Shown here: positions 19,180 to 30,700 of the stretch, piece by piece
Layout: the number at the start of each line of letters is the position of its first letter
Numbering within the stretch: position 1 is the first letter of the stretch
Notes under the pieces: model-generated
The model's input: the letters and a program-made list of their open reading frames with translations, nothing else
What the model was told of the DNA's origin: nothing
The model's database searches: none
From: Dendrolimus kikuchii
Taxonomy: Eukaryota > Arthropoda > Insecta > Lepidoptera > Lasiocampidae
Direction: 5' to 3'
Assembly (NCBI GenBank): GCA_019925095.2
Contig: CM034414.1
Span: forward strand, 908,001 to 972,000
DNA length: 64,000 nucleotides
Position numbers and translations under genes: made by a program

Positions 19180-19383
19180 TTTTTTTTATTGGAGGAGATC
19201 AGCAGACAGGCAGACGGCCCACTTGATGGAAAGCGGTTACCATCGCTTATGGACATTTGCAACACCAAAGGGAGACTGGAACCTGGTCACTAATGCCGGA
19301 ACACAACTCAAGGTTGTTATGGCGACATACTTTAGACCAGGGGTGGTAGCCATCCATTCGGGCAAACGCCCTATCACCTGGCA
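19180..19383 (-). mobile_element. SINE-like family A fragment
   Basis: TTTTTTTTATTGGAGGAGAT, CAGACAGGCAGACGGCCC to CCTATCACCTGG. It lacks the GCTACAAATGCGCTGCTG segment. Confidence 0.68.
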
Positions 19384-19439
19384 CCATGCTGCGCACTCAA
19401 CCAGTGTATGGAACGCAGAGTCCAGCGCGCCATTTTAGC

Positions 19440-19590
19440 GGCACTCAGGGGAAGGCAATGGCGGTATACTCTAGATCAAGAGTGGTAGCCATCTAGACTG
19501 GGAAATGCCGTACCATCTGGCTGTGGGTTGTTTTGTCTCCTCTTACGACAGGCCGCCCCAACGCAGGAAATTGTATTCTTTCTGAGTAGG
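19440..19590 (-). mobile_element. SINE-like family A, second fragment
   Basis: GGCGGTATACTCTAGATCAA, CTGGCTGTGGGTTGTTTTGT, CAGGAAATTGTATTCTTTCT. It covers the sense 5' half, separated from the previous fragment by about 55 bp of other sequence. Confidence 0.6.
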
Positions 19591-20282
19591 CTGAAGCCTA
19601 GAGCGGCAGATTTTGGAGGGGCGGCAAATTTGGGGCCAATTTTTTATATATATTATGTCTTACACAATCTTCAAACTACGGTAAAAAAGGAGGTCTAATT
19701 CAAGACTATACACGTCTCACGATATGTACACAAATCATAAAGTTACAATTTCATTGACAAAAAAATGATCAAATTAATATGATTGTGAATTAAGGTATCG
19801 ATTTATCGGTAGGGGCGGTAAAATTTGAATAGCCTACAGGCGTCATATTTCTAAATCCGCCCCGGGTTCCTGCACAGAAAAAAAAGTATGCACCACTTGG
19901 GCAGTATTCTAACCTAATATACATTTTATCACAATTACCACGTGTTAACGACGAAGCAAAACATGGATATGTAATTTCCATCAACCTAAACATCGAGATA
20001 ATCAGATATTATTATAAAGTACAGGAGGCAGGTGCCTAATTCTGCTATTACTATCTCATTAATATCGCCGGACACTCGTCTATCGGTTAATTTTTTTTTT
20101 TTTTTTTTTTTTTTATTGCTTTCCAATATTCATGTCGGCCAACGTCATTTCTTATTACTAATAATTAAAAATAATACTACAATTTTATGCCGGTTAATTT
20201 AAAACAGAACTTATGTCACGACTATGTATTTATGCCGTTCTGTACTTTAATCTATGACAACTAATAATTAAAAAATCTAGAG

Positions 20283-20603
20283 TTTTTGGCGGAAACTGAA
20301 AGGGGACGTTGTGCTGTGCAGTTTTATTTTCTAAAAATGTGTAAAATCACTCTAAAATGAACAACAGTTGTAGGATATTGATAGTTTTTGAATAGTAATT
20401 ATGTGTTTTGTGAGAAATATTAACTGTATAGTCAAATATGGCCTTTTGAGTTGTCACAAGAACTCCGTTGAATGGCACCAGCTGATAACCTACAGTTCAG
20501 CTGTGCTACACATAGGCTTAAGAAAATGAAGGAACTATATTATAAACTAAGATCCGGCTTAAAGGCCTAGCTGCCAAGCCATAAACCAAAAAAAAAAAAT
20601 TAG
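20283..20603 (+). mobile_element. SINE-like family B, full-length
   Basis: TTTTTGGCGGAAACTGAAAG through CAAGAACTCCGTTGAATGGC and GGCTTAAAGGCCTAGCTGCC to an A-run. Confidence 0.72.
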
Positions 20604-20691
20604 ACAATTCCAAAAAGGTTTAATTTAAAACACTGACCAATATAACTTGATCTAGTTTGTCATACATTATCATTCTCACAAAATTTCAACT

Positions 20692-20728
20692 TTATATGGA
20701 TCGTTAGCATAGCTAACGATCCATATAA
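20692..20728. repeat. Perfect 17-bp hairpin
   Basis: TTATATGGATCGTTAGC and GCTAACGATCCATATAA with a 3-nt loop. Weaker pairing extends outward (AATTTCAACTTTATA / TATAAAGTTGAAATT). Confidence 0.75.
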
Positions 20729-21159
20729 ATCCATAAAAATATAAAGTTGAAATTTCATAGGCTATTAATTTATTTATTTAAAGTTTTTCTGCGGTTTATT
20801 ATTTCATTTTATATTAAACCTACACACGCGGCATCTCAAGCGTAAACTGTCGATCCTTATCTAACAGATTACTTACGATGCTTGAAACCATGGATGATGG
20901 AACAAGAGTACTTTGGAATATGACAATCATTCAGTTATGGAGGGTAGAGGTAAGAAGAATCATCTCATATAGGGAAATAATTGAAGAGGTATCCAGTTGT
21001 AAGCTGTAAATAACAATTCAAAAACCGTCCACAATGGCGCTGATGTAGACAAAGGGTATGGTATGAATGTAGCTGTTGCAGACGAATCGAAGTATGCCGA
21101 GTTTGGCGACTATAGTAGTTGGTGACAGTACACTGTTATAAAATGTCAACTATTTACGC

Positions 21160-21569
21160 AGTACAAAGTACATACACATACATACATAACTTTACGCCAG
21201 TTCTCTTGCGGGGTAGGCACGAACAACAGAGCGCCATTCAGACTTATTCTTACACACCTCACTTGCTTCTTTGACATTCATAGCTCTTGTCATGCACGCT
21301 CGTCTGTTCTTAAGGCTCCTGACATCACCTTCTGCTAGTACACGATCAATTTGATCATGGAAGGTGTGTCGTGGCCTTCAACGACTTCTGCATCCATCCA
21401 CTTTTGTATATCTGTTTAGTCATTCTTTCATCGTGCATTCTTTCCACATGCCCGAACCACCGGAGCATTCCTTTCCTTACCTTCACCCCGACACTGTCTT
21501 CCAGACCAACTCTCTTTCTTAGTTCTGTATTACGAACGCGGTCCGTGAGCGTCACTCCAGTACAAAGTA
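21160..21569 (-). mobile_element. RTE-like LINE copy with 11-bp TSD
   Basis: AGTACAAAGTA at 21160-21170 and 21559-21569 bracket a 5'-truncated copy. The (CATA)n tail is at 21171 and the minus-strand frame includes [38 protein letters not shown]. There is a small deletion near 21405. Confidence 0.85.
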
Positions 21570-22007
21570 ATTTACTAAATTTAACCTCAAAGAATTGTTA
21601 TGTGACAACGTGAATAGTGATTTTATTTCGTGAATTTTGAATAATACGCTTAGTGATTTTGTAATATTTAATTTTATAAAACTAAAACACTATAATACTA
21701 CTCTGATAACTTTTGGCGCTTTCTTTAAAATTCACCCTGATGCGAAAGTGGCGCCACCCTAATTTAATGCATTTCGATGGAACTTCTTCATATACAGAGC
21801 TGATTCTCCTTACATCTACCCTCCATACATTCAGTAAAAAACTTATACTTTTTTTTATGTTGTTAGCTTCAACGCAAATGGCACTGATTTTGCCAATCTC
21901 AAAGTATGAAGAGGCAGGTGGCAAGGAAAAAAATTATATTTAAAAATCTAAAAATTTGGCCAGTAATTTATACAAGTTTTCTGCAAACCTGAAGTTAAAT
22001 AAATACA
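21570..22007. other. No gene recognised
   Basis: A minus-strand frame over 21682-21924 is open for 80 codons but shows no known motif and no good splice sites; treated as chance. Confidence 0.35.
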
Positions 22008-22486
22008 ATATTGTTATAACTCTGGTATCGACAAAAACAACATCCACCTGCATATCTGAAACAAAGCACATTTATTAACCGTCGGCATTTGAACTAATAA
22101 CATTGAAATTTATGGTCGTCTTCTTTTGTTTAATTTGTGTTTAAAATTTGTGATTAGAAAACAGCCCATTGTTGTATTGTAATCTTATGGCAGTCATTAG
22201 CCAGGTGTGTCGGATTAAGTCTACTTAGATACGGGGACATTGCAGTTGCGCAATAAAACGATGACCTGATGACGCCACGAATGAAGCGAGACGTCTGTAC
22301 TACAATCGGGAATCTTTTAGTGAGGGACTTTGCGCGTTTTATTGAATTACGACCTTCTGCATTACGTTTGGCTTTGTTGTGGTAGGTTATATTTGTACCT
22401 GTGTTATACGTATTTGTATAATTCTAATAAACTGTATAGTAACTCTAACGGCATTTTAATTCGAGTCTCGCGACTCGTAACAATAT
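22008..22486 (+). mobile_element. Solo LTR (gypsy-like), 4-bp TSD ATAT
   Basis: LTR 22012-22482 starts TGTTATAAC and ends CTCGTAACA, with ATAT on both sides (22008-22011, 22483-22486). It contains TTCTAATAAACTGTATAGTA (polyadenylation-like) near the 3' end. No internal region or second LTR nearby. Same family as 26473-26941, opposite orientation. Confidence 0.82.
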
Positions 22487-22526
22487 ACAGGATTTACGCT
22501 CATCGATCATATATCGAGATCTTGAT

Positions 22527-24054
22527 AAAGGTGCCCTTGTATAAAGGCAAGGGGTCACGTATGGAGTGCGCCAGCTACAGGGCCATCAGTTTGATCAGCA
22601 CAGCATCTAAAGTGTATGCGAAGATTATTGAAAAGAGAATGAGAGTTGTATCCGATGGATTACTGTGGGATGCACAAGGTGGTTTCAGAAATGGAAGGGG
22701 ATGTATGGATCAAGTTTTCTCTCTCCGCAATATCGTAGAGAAGCAGCTGGCTATGGGCCGGAAGGTTTTCTGCGGTTTTGTGGATCTAGAGAAAGCATTT
22801 GACAGGGTTGTGCGGAAGGACCTCTGGGACATATTGCCCGGATATGGGATTAATGGCCAATTGATCTATCAGTGTTTGCCTTTGCATACCTTTGTCTGCC
22901 TTTCACTAAATTTAAAACCAAATTAAAGAGTTTATTTTTTTTAAAGGGACTTCATTTACATAGCATCTTGCTCCAGCCTCTTATACTATGGTCTGTATAA
23001 CATTTTTATCTTGCCAAACATGTAAGGACTTTATGGAGTAAGGCTGCAGTATAAACTTTTAGTACGTCTGCTCATTATTATAACGATAATAACAGACAGG
23101 ACTGCGTGCTGTCGGCTTTGCTGTTCATCCTATACCTGGACGATTGTCTCCAGAGGATAAGATTGATGGATGTTGGGGTGCGGATGAGTGACCTAGTTGT
23201 AAGCACCTTGCTTTATGCGGTAGATGCCGTGCTTTTAGCCGAATCGCCATCACAACTGCAAACACTAGTCACAATGATGAAAGATGACTGTCAGGCGAGA
23301 GGCTTACATTTGAATGCGAAGAAAACAAAGGTTATGGTGTTTGAAAGAGAAGAAACCAGAACGAATGCAAGGATAATGGTCGATGATGTTATGCTGGAGC
23401 AAGTGAATGAGTTTGTATATCTTGGATGTGCTTTTAGCAGGGATGGAACACCGCTGATATAGAAAGAAGAGTGAATTTGGGGAATAGGGTGAATGGAGCG
23501 TTAGGTAAACTTCTAGGCGCTAAGAACCTCAGCCAGAAGGCCCAGCTCGCCGTACACAACGCGGTGCTGGTACCTACGCTCACGTATGGAAGCGAGAGTT
23601 GGGTATGGAAGAAAGAGCATGAGAGTAGAGTAAACGCGGTCGAGATACGAGCACTGCGCAAAATCTGCGGAGTGACGCTTGCGGACCGCGTTCGTAATAC
23701 CGAAGTAAGAAAGAGAGTTGGTCTGAAAGAGAGTGTCGGATTGAAGGTAAGGAAAGGAATGCTCCGGTGGTTCGGACATGTAGAAAGAATGCATGATGAA
23801 AGAATGAATAAACAGATATACAATGCAAAAGTGGATGGATGCAGAAGTCGTGGAAGGCCACGACACACTTTCCATGATCAAATTGATCGTGTACTAGCAG
23901 AAGGTGATGTTAGGAGCCTTAAGAACAGACGAGCGTGCATGACAAGAGTTATGAATGTCAAAGAAGCAAGTGAGGTGTGTAAGAATAAACCTAAATGGCG
24001 CTCTGTTGTTCGTGCCTACCCCGGAAGGGAACTGGCGTGAAGTTATGTATGTAT
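22527..24054 (+). mobile_element. RTE-like LINE, longest copy, interrupted
   Basis: Two coding blocks. 22530-22890 has PLYKGKGSRMECASYRAISL, GGFRNGRGCMDQVFSLRNIV, FVDLEKAFDRVVRKDLWDIL. 23096-24040 has LSALLFILYLDDCLQRIRL, LLYAVDAVLLAESPSQLQTL and the whole C-terminus to PGRELA and TGA, then (ATGT)n. About 200 bp of foreign sequence (22890-23092) separates them. The catalytic YADD reads YAVD, so the copy is dead even apart from the insertion. Confidence 0.82.
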
Positions 24055-24477
24055 GTATGATAATAACATTTTTCTTTCCTTTTATGTCTTTGTCTTGTTA
24101 AGTATATATTTAATAGTGACAGCGGTGTATTTGAATGAAATAACTGCTCACTTTATTAGTTTATATGTAATATTAATTTTGCGTGTTACGTAGGTAACAA
24201 TATTGACACTAAAGGCCCAAGGCATTACAACGATGTAATGAAAATTTCATGTAGCTTGACGGTCATTACGTGCGACTCGCGGTCAAGGGCTTTTAAGGGC
24301 AATTTGCGGCCACATACTGTTAGCTACAACTCAATTAATTCTCCAAAAACTAATTGTATTCCATACCTCTGTATATATTTTAAAAATAATGAGAAAAACA
24401 ATTTTTAGCTCGACTTATTACTGCGGAGTTACTTGCCCCTTCTTCTCCTTAACAGCAATAACACGTACATACGTTGA

Positions 24478-24585
24478 AGAGTTCATAGAATAGGAGTAAA
24501 ATTCAATTTTAACATATGACCTTCAAAAAGCGTTCTCAGTGGAATTTATTTTGAATAATAACTTTTGAATTTTGAATTTGGTAAA
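24478..24585 (+). repeat. LINE-like 3' tail fragment
   Basis: AACATATGACCTTCAAAAAG, GTTCTCAGTGGAATTTATTT, TGAATTTTGAATTTG; close to the tail at 1-105. Confidence 0.45.
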
Positions 24586-24659
24586 TAAAATGCGGCGAAC
24601 GTGTCCACGCGGATCGCATCCCACACAAGAAGCTTCTCGCGTGCAATATCACTCGTCTT

Positions 24660-24978
24660 TTTTTTATTTAAGTTTATGGCTTGGCAGCTAGGCCTTTAAG
24701 ACGGATCTTAGTTAACAATATAGTTTCTTCATTTTCTTAATCCTATGTGTAGCACAGCTGAACTGTAGGTAATCCGCTAGTGCCATTCAACGGAGTTCTT
24801 GGGACAACTCAAAAGGCCACATTTGACTATACAGTTCACATTTCTCACAAAACACATAATTACTACTCAAAAACTATCAATATCCTACAACTATTGTTCA
24901 TTTTCGAGTAATTTTACACATTTTTAGAAAATAAAACAGCACAACATCTCCTTACAGTTCCCGCCAAAAACTCCTATC
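24660..24978 (-). mobile_element. SINE-like family B, full-length, antisense
   Basis: Plus strand shows the T-run, GGCTTGGCAGCTAGGCCTTT, GCCATTCAACGGAGTTCTTG, and ends in TTCCCGCCAAAAACTCC. Confidence 0.72.
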
Positions 24979-25159
24979 ATTCGTCTCTAAAAGAACCAGC
25001 ACGTTAGCGGTGGCTAGCGTCCTCCGTGAAGGGGCCCAATTACGGTCCTGCATTGTAGTCCGCCGCGTAATGCAGGACTAGGGATGTTGTTGCAGCCTGC
25101 ATTGCGTTCTATAACACCGAGCAAAATACCTCTTGAATCCTGCAAGGCTCGCCTTGAAC

Positions 25160-25312
25160 ATGGTTGCCGATGACTACTTACTATTATTGTATATAATACA
25201 TATAGTATATAGTACAATAATAAATTTATTGCAACAACTATTTATGTAACCTATTTTGTCAACGTGACATTATGAGGCCATCGGCAAACCTTCTGCGCAC
25301 GGGTAGCAGAGG
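25160..25312. repeat. Hairpin-forming dispersed repeat, copy 1
   Basis: GCCGATGACTACTTACTATT, TTATTGCAACAACTATTTAT, GGCAAACCTTCTGCGCACGG. The same modules recur at 51425-51545, 51860-51962 and 52430-52505. Confidence 0.55.
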
Positions 25313-25404
25313 ACTTCATAAATTAATGTATAGATGCGATAAAAATAGTTATAAAGAACAAAACAAAATAGAATATATAAGTAATACATGCCGAGATCTA
25401 TGTT

Positions 25405-25530
25405 AGAATTAGATATGTGCCGATTACGACTTTGGCCGACTAGCCGATTAGTCGGTTATAAAGAAGCCGACCAGTCGGCCGATTAGTCGGCTAAGCCGAT
25501 CACGGTTTCGGCCATTTCCGTGACGCTTCG
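25405..25530. repeat. Subterminal-repeat cluster (GCCGATTAGTCGG)
   Basis: Five or more direct and inverted copies of CCGATTAGTCGG and GCCGACTAGCCGA in 120 bp. This pattern is typical of the clustered motifs near ends of non-autonomous DNA transposons; the family is not identified. Confidence 0.5.
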
Positions 25531-25959
25531 TTTATAGCTAAGCGTATCGATACGTAGTATCCATAGTAGTTTGTGGATACCATTTTAATAATAATTGACA
25601 TTTGACAGGATCCCGCCTAATTCACTTTACTTTTTCTAATACGTTCAGAAATAAGTACATCGATACATTTTCTACATGTACCACATTGTATAGTGCTCTC
25701 AAGCAATAAGTCATATATAATATCAAAAAGCTAGTGTGTGTCATTGGAATCTCTCTCAATAATCCCCTACATATGGATTATTAGGGTCTCATTCTGATTC
25801 TCCTACTTAAGAGATGCCTAATCGTTTCTTAACGAAATTATTATAAGTAAGGCCGATAATGTAATGATGTAGGTAATGAGTTTTTACGAAATTAAGATGT
25901 TGCTTAAATCGCAAACATGCATTTTAAATCCCGCGGGAACAAGAACTAAACAATAAATT

Positions 25960-26400
25960 ATAACACCACACAAAGTCACAAACACATAACTAACAATAAA
26001 ACTTATACACATGCTTAAACCTACCCACACTCCACAAACAAACCAAGTCACGCAAAGAGCCTAAAAATTAATAACCCAGGCACAGAAAAGAAAAAAAACA
26101 ACACACATGGCACTAGATAGGACAATATATATAAGTATAGATATAAGGTCAACACTGCACATGCACTTCCTCACAACACCAGCATGTAACAGATACACTC
26201 TACATTAGTATAAGTTTAGTATTAAAATTAGAATAAATTAATATAATAAGTTATTCTTAAGGTACACCAAAACAGAAAAATTACTACATATAATGTCACA
26301 TACACTAACAAAAACAAACAATAAGCGTGTACAGAGTCTCAAATTTTTCATAGAAATTAAGTATTAAAAAAGGGTACGGAACTCGAGTCCGTAGAGATAT
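25960..26400 (+). repeat. Dispersed repeat family C, copy 3
   Basis: CACTCCACAAACAAACCAAG, GGCACTAGATAGGACAATAT, ending GGGTACGGAACTCGAGTCCG, same boundaries as copy 2. Confidence 0.7.
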
Positions 26401-26468
26401 ATATAATAATTTAAAAAAAAATCCCGCGGGAATTACAAGTCAAGCGTGGACGAAGTCGCGGGCATATA

Positions 26469-26945
26469 ATATTGTAACGAGTTTAGCGGGACTCGAATTA
26501 AAACGCCGTTAGAATTACTATAGAGTTTATTAGAACTATACAAACATGTATAACACAGGTATAAATATAACCGAACACAACAAATCGTAATTCAATAAAA
26601 CGCGCAAACTCAGTCACTATTAGATTCCCGATTGTACACACGTCACGCGTTGATCGTAGTTGTCGCTGAACTGCCCCCTCTCTACATCAAGCCGTCGTTT
26701 TATACCTCACAAATACAAATGTGCCCGTATCGTTGTCGGCGTAATCCGCAACACCTGGCTAATGATTGGGCCGCACAATAGAACAATAGACTGTTCTCTA
26801 GAAACGTATGCCAATAAATAAGTAAACAAAAGAAAACGATCATAAAAGAATTACAACCAGTTCCAATGCCGACAGGTAATAAAATGTGTTTTTACAGATA
26901 TGCAGGTGGAATTTGTTTTTGTCGGAACCTAAGTTGTGACAATAT
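26469..26945 (-). mobile_element. Solo LTR (gypsy-like), best copy
   Basis: LTR 26473-26941 (469 bp) with ATAT on both sides. Read on the minus strand it starts TGTCACAACTTAGG and ends CTCGTTACA, with a TATA box (GGTATAAAACGACGG, plus coordinates about 26691-26707) and AATAAACTC near the end: a normal LTR promoter and polyadenylation layout. No element body remains, so it arose by LTR-LTR recombination. Confidence 0.85.
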
Positions 26946-27162
26946 TAAAATGGGTGGGAGGTAAAATAAAAAGAGAAATCATCAATCAAGGCGGTTTGTG
27001 TTCCGGTGCACGCAGAAAGAGCTCACAGTGTCTTGAGGTCTGGTAGTTGATTTGGATCTGATGAGTGGATCCGAAGGAAATCAAGAGCAACCGAAAGGCA
27101 TAACTTGTATACGCGTGCTAATTCTGCAACTTCTACAGGCGCTTAAAATAATATTTCTAAGC

Positions 27163-27475
27163 TTTATCCGTGTAGGAACGGAGAAAGAATACAATTTCCT
27201 GCGGCCGGCCGGCCTGTCGTAAGAGGCGACTAAACAACCCACAGCCAGGTGCTAGGGCATTTTCCCGACAGGATGGCTACTACCCCTGGTCTAAAGTATA
27301 TCGCCATAGCAACCTTGTGTTGTGTTTCGGCATTAGTGACCAGGTTCCAGTTTCCCTTAAGAGAGCAGCAGCGCATTTGTAGCACCTTTGGTGTGGCAAA
27401 TGTCCATAGGCGATGGTAACCGTTTTCCATCAAGTGGGCCGTCTGCCTGTCTGCTGATCTCCTGCAATAAAAAAA
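27163..27475 (+). mobile_element. SINE-like family A, full-length sense copy
   Basis: Starts ATCCGTGTAGGAACGGAGAA and ends CTGATCTCCTGCAATAAAAA; about 310 bp. Together with 62573-62878 it defines the family ends. Confidence 0.78.
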
Positions 27476-27736
27476 AACACTACTATGTTTGTCCATATTT
27501 GACACACAAACGCATATACACTCTTTTGTTTATTGTTCAAGTCAAATTAACAGTGTAGCCTTGGCGAAACCTGTGATTATAGAAGTATAGTCTTTGACAT
27601 TAATTATTATGGTCGAATTTCGACCACGGGCGAACACTAGTTTCAATAAATACCCTTATCTTCACTAGTTCATTGAATCGTGAATATCAAACATTTAGGT
27701 CAGTCGTCTTTATATTACTCAGACGCATACTTCACA

Positions 27737-27787
27737 ATGCGCTTTGTGATATTCTACGCGGTTCTAGGCGTGTTTGTTTGTAAATGT
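27737..27787 (+). CDS. AKR-2 exon 1 (signal peptide)
   Basis: 17 codons from ATG at 27737 to donor GTAAGT. Hydrophobic core [11 protein letters not shown] after an Arg. A TCAGT initiator-like motif lies about 35 bases upstream (GGTCAGTCG). Confidence 0.8.
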
Positions 27788-30700
27788 GTAAGTTTGTTAA
27801 TTCAAGAGCTGTTCAAATAAATTATTTTTATTTTAATGTCTCGATCTTTAGTCTAACTAAATAACTTTTATTTAAATTTATTTGTGTATTGTTCGCGGTC
27901 TGAATTAGGGTTGCCAACCATACTTTATAATAACATATTCTACTTTATTTTTGGTAAATATACTTTATACTTTTGCATAAAAATAAAATATGTGAAAATA
28001 CTCTATTTTCAATATTTACTCTGATGCGTAAAATTAAATACTTTAATGGATGATTACTGAACTATTATTATCAGTTTTTTCAGTAATGAATCTAAAATGG
28101 CGAGAAGAAAGTAACAGGACATCTATAAATTTAATAAAAAGTGAATTGTTTGTTTATTTAAATTGCGAATGTAAAGATAGCTTACAAAATTTAAGGACAG
28201 TGAAAAGTTTTTAGTGTGTGCTAGAAGCACACAAAAATGGTATCTCTAAGAGAAGAAATAAATAACATTTTGACAAATACTTTAGTTTATAAATGTAGTA
28301 CGTTATTTTTCCCAAAAATAGTTGGCAACCCTAGTCTGAACATCAACGTTATGTGAAATAAAATTCCGGCACAGCAATAAGCTGAGCAACCTCGTTTCCT
28401 GAGAATGCGGCATACATTATGTCAAAACATGTTTTTTTTTTAATATGTTCTCTTTGTTATTCTAAACATGGAAGGAACTAAGGAATGACAGCCCCCCAGT
28501 GAAAAACAATAAAGTAACAGTGAGAACGTTGCATCGATGAGTTTGGCAGCTTATATATAGTGTATCATCTATGGTTGGCAGGATTACACAAGAAATGAGG
28601 GAGTTTTTGGCGGGAACTGAAAGGAGATGTTGTTCTGTTCAGTTTTATTTTCTAAAAATATGTAAAATTACTCTAAAATGAACAATCGTTGTAGGATATT
28701 AATAGTTTTTGAGTATTAATTATGTGTTTTTGTAAGAAATGTGAACTGTGCAGTCAAATGTGGCCTTTTGAGTTGTCACAAGAACTCCGTTGAATGGCAC
28801 TAGCTGATAACCTACAGTTCAGCTGTGCTACGCATAGGTTTAAGAAAATGAAATAACTACATTGAATTTAAGATCTGGCTTAAAGGCCTAGCTGCCAAGC
28901 CATAAAATCCAAAAAAAAACAGGAAAAGGATTGGATAGTAATGAATAGTTAAAACATTTCACTATAAAATCTAACATTATTTTCAGATAAAATACTATGA
29001 ATAAATGAATGAATGAATGTTCTTAGGGAGGTCTTATTGCCGCCGGTGATATCTTCCTGACCACCTTTTTATCCAGACCATTTTTTTATCCGTGCAGGAA
29101 CGGAGAAAGAATATAATTTCCTGCGGCCGGGCGGCCTGTCGTAAGAGGCGACAAAACAACCCACAGCCAAATAGTAGGGTATTTTCCCGACTGGATGGCT
29201 ACCACCCCTGATCTAGAGTATGCCGCCATAATGTGTTCCGGCAATGTCTCTAAATACAATCATTTGTAAGACACCATAAAGATATATCAGTGTTCACTTA
29301 AAATTTGGTATTTATATTCAAAATACAGAACTATGCTTAAAATTTGTTTGTTGTTTATAAATACATTTATCACTGCTCTGACCTCTGGTTTTATTAACAT
29401 AATTTTAGATTCTCTTACATAATTTTTTGTAATGAAGTTTAAATTGATAAACTGTTTGTTCATATTAAACTCTAGAGAAATCATACATATAATAAAACTG
29501 TAGAGGTCGTATTTCTGTACAATGAAAAAAATGCTAAAAACCGAGTCAGGATGATGTAAGAAGTAAAATAGAACTAATTTAGTTTTTTTTTCAAATTTTT
29601 TGTATCTGTCTGCTTGTACGGGATTATCTCCGAAACTACTGGACCGATTTAAATGAACTTTTGTATTGTGGTAGCTTATATCCCTGGTCAACATATAGGA
29701 TACTTTTGAACCCGAAAAAATAAAGAATTAATTAGTTAAAGAAACTTAAATTACTTAAACAGCTTATTATACAACTTATGCACGTAATTAAGTATTGATA
29801 TTGTCGGTATCGTCATACAATAAAACAATTTATATATTAAAAAGACGAGATTCCGCGAAGAAGTAGAACCTTACAAAAACAGTGTCTAGCATAGCGTATT
29901 TCATCATCATATTAACTAAACTAGATGGTGCTGATAGTGTTCTACATCACGATCGCGACGCGGACGAAGTCGCGAACATCAGATAGACTTTACTAAATTT
30001 TCTTAATCAAAATTTAAGTTGTTAGGCCTGATTTAAATTTGCATTACTTAAATAGTCAAATTGCTAAATACGCGAGTAAAGTCCTTATCATCATTTGGAC
30101 ACAAATCTTCTAGGTAAGTAATCATTCGATCAGTACAGGAACGGAGAAAGAATACAATGTCCTGCGTTGGAGCAGCCTGTCGTAAGAGGCGACAAAATAA
30201 CCCGCATCCAGGTGGTACGGTATTTGCCCGTCTGGATGACTACCACCCCTGGTCTAGAGTATGCCGCCATAACAACCTTGAGTTGTGTTCCGGCATTAGT
30301 GGCCAGGTTCCAGTCTCCCTTTTGAGAGTGGCAGCACATTAGTAGCACCTTTGGTATTACAAAAGTCCAAAGGCGATGTTAACCACTTTCCATCAGATGT
30401 ACCGTCTGCCTGTCTGCTGAACTTAAGCAATAAAACAAATTGGACCTATGTTTAATCATCGGTCTTGTTGACGCTCTAATCTATGTTGCACAATGTAAAA
30501 CTCGTATCTCATTCTCTCGCAGGCTTAGTCCTACAGATTTATGTGTTTATCTCTTTTTAGTGTCGCTTTTTCGTTTCATCGAGTTTGAAATCAAAACGCT
30601 TCTAAAGAAGTTTCACTTCAGAAAGTCATCGATTGACTACATATATTTACAACTAATAATTTAATACAATGAAAGAAAACTAAACTCAATTATATTGTAC

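Noticed and set aside
29287..29694. 135-codon minus-strand frame
   Set aside because: No motif, AT-rich composition, no splice support; lies in AKR-2 intron 1.
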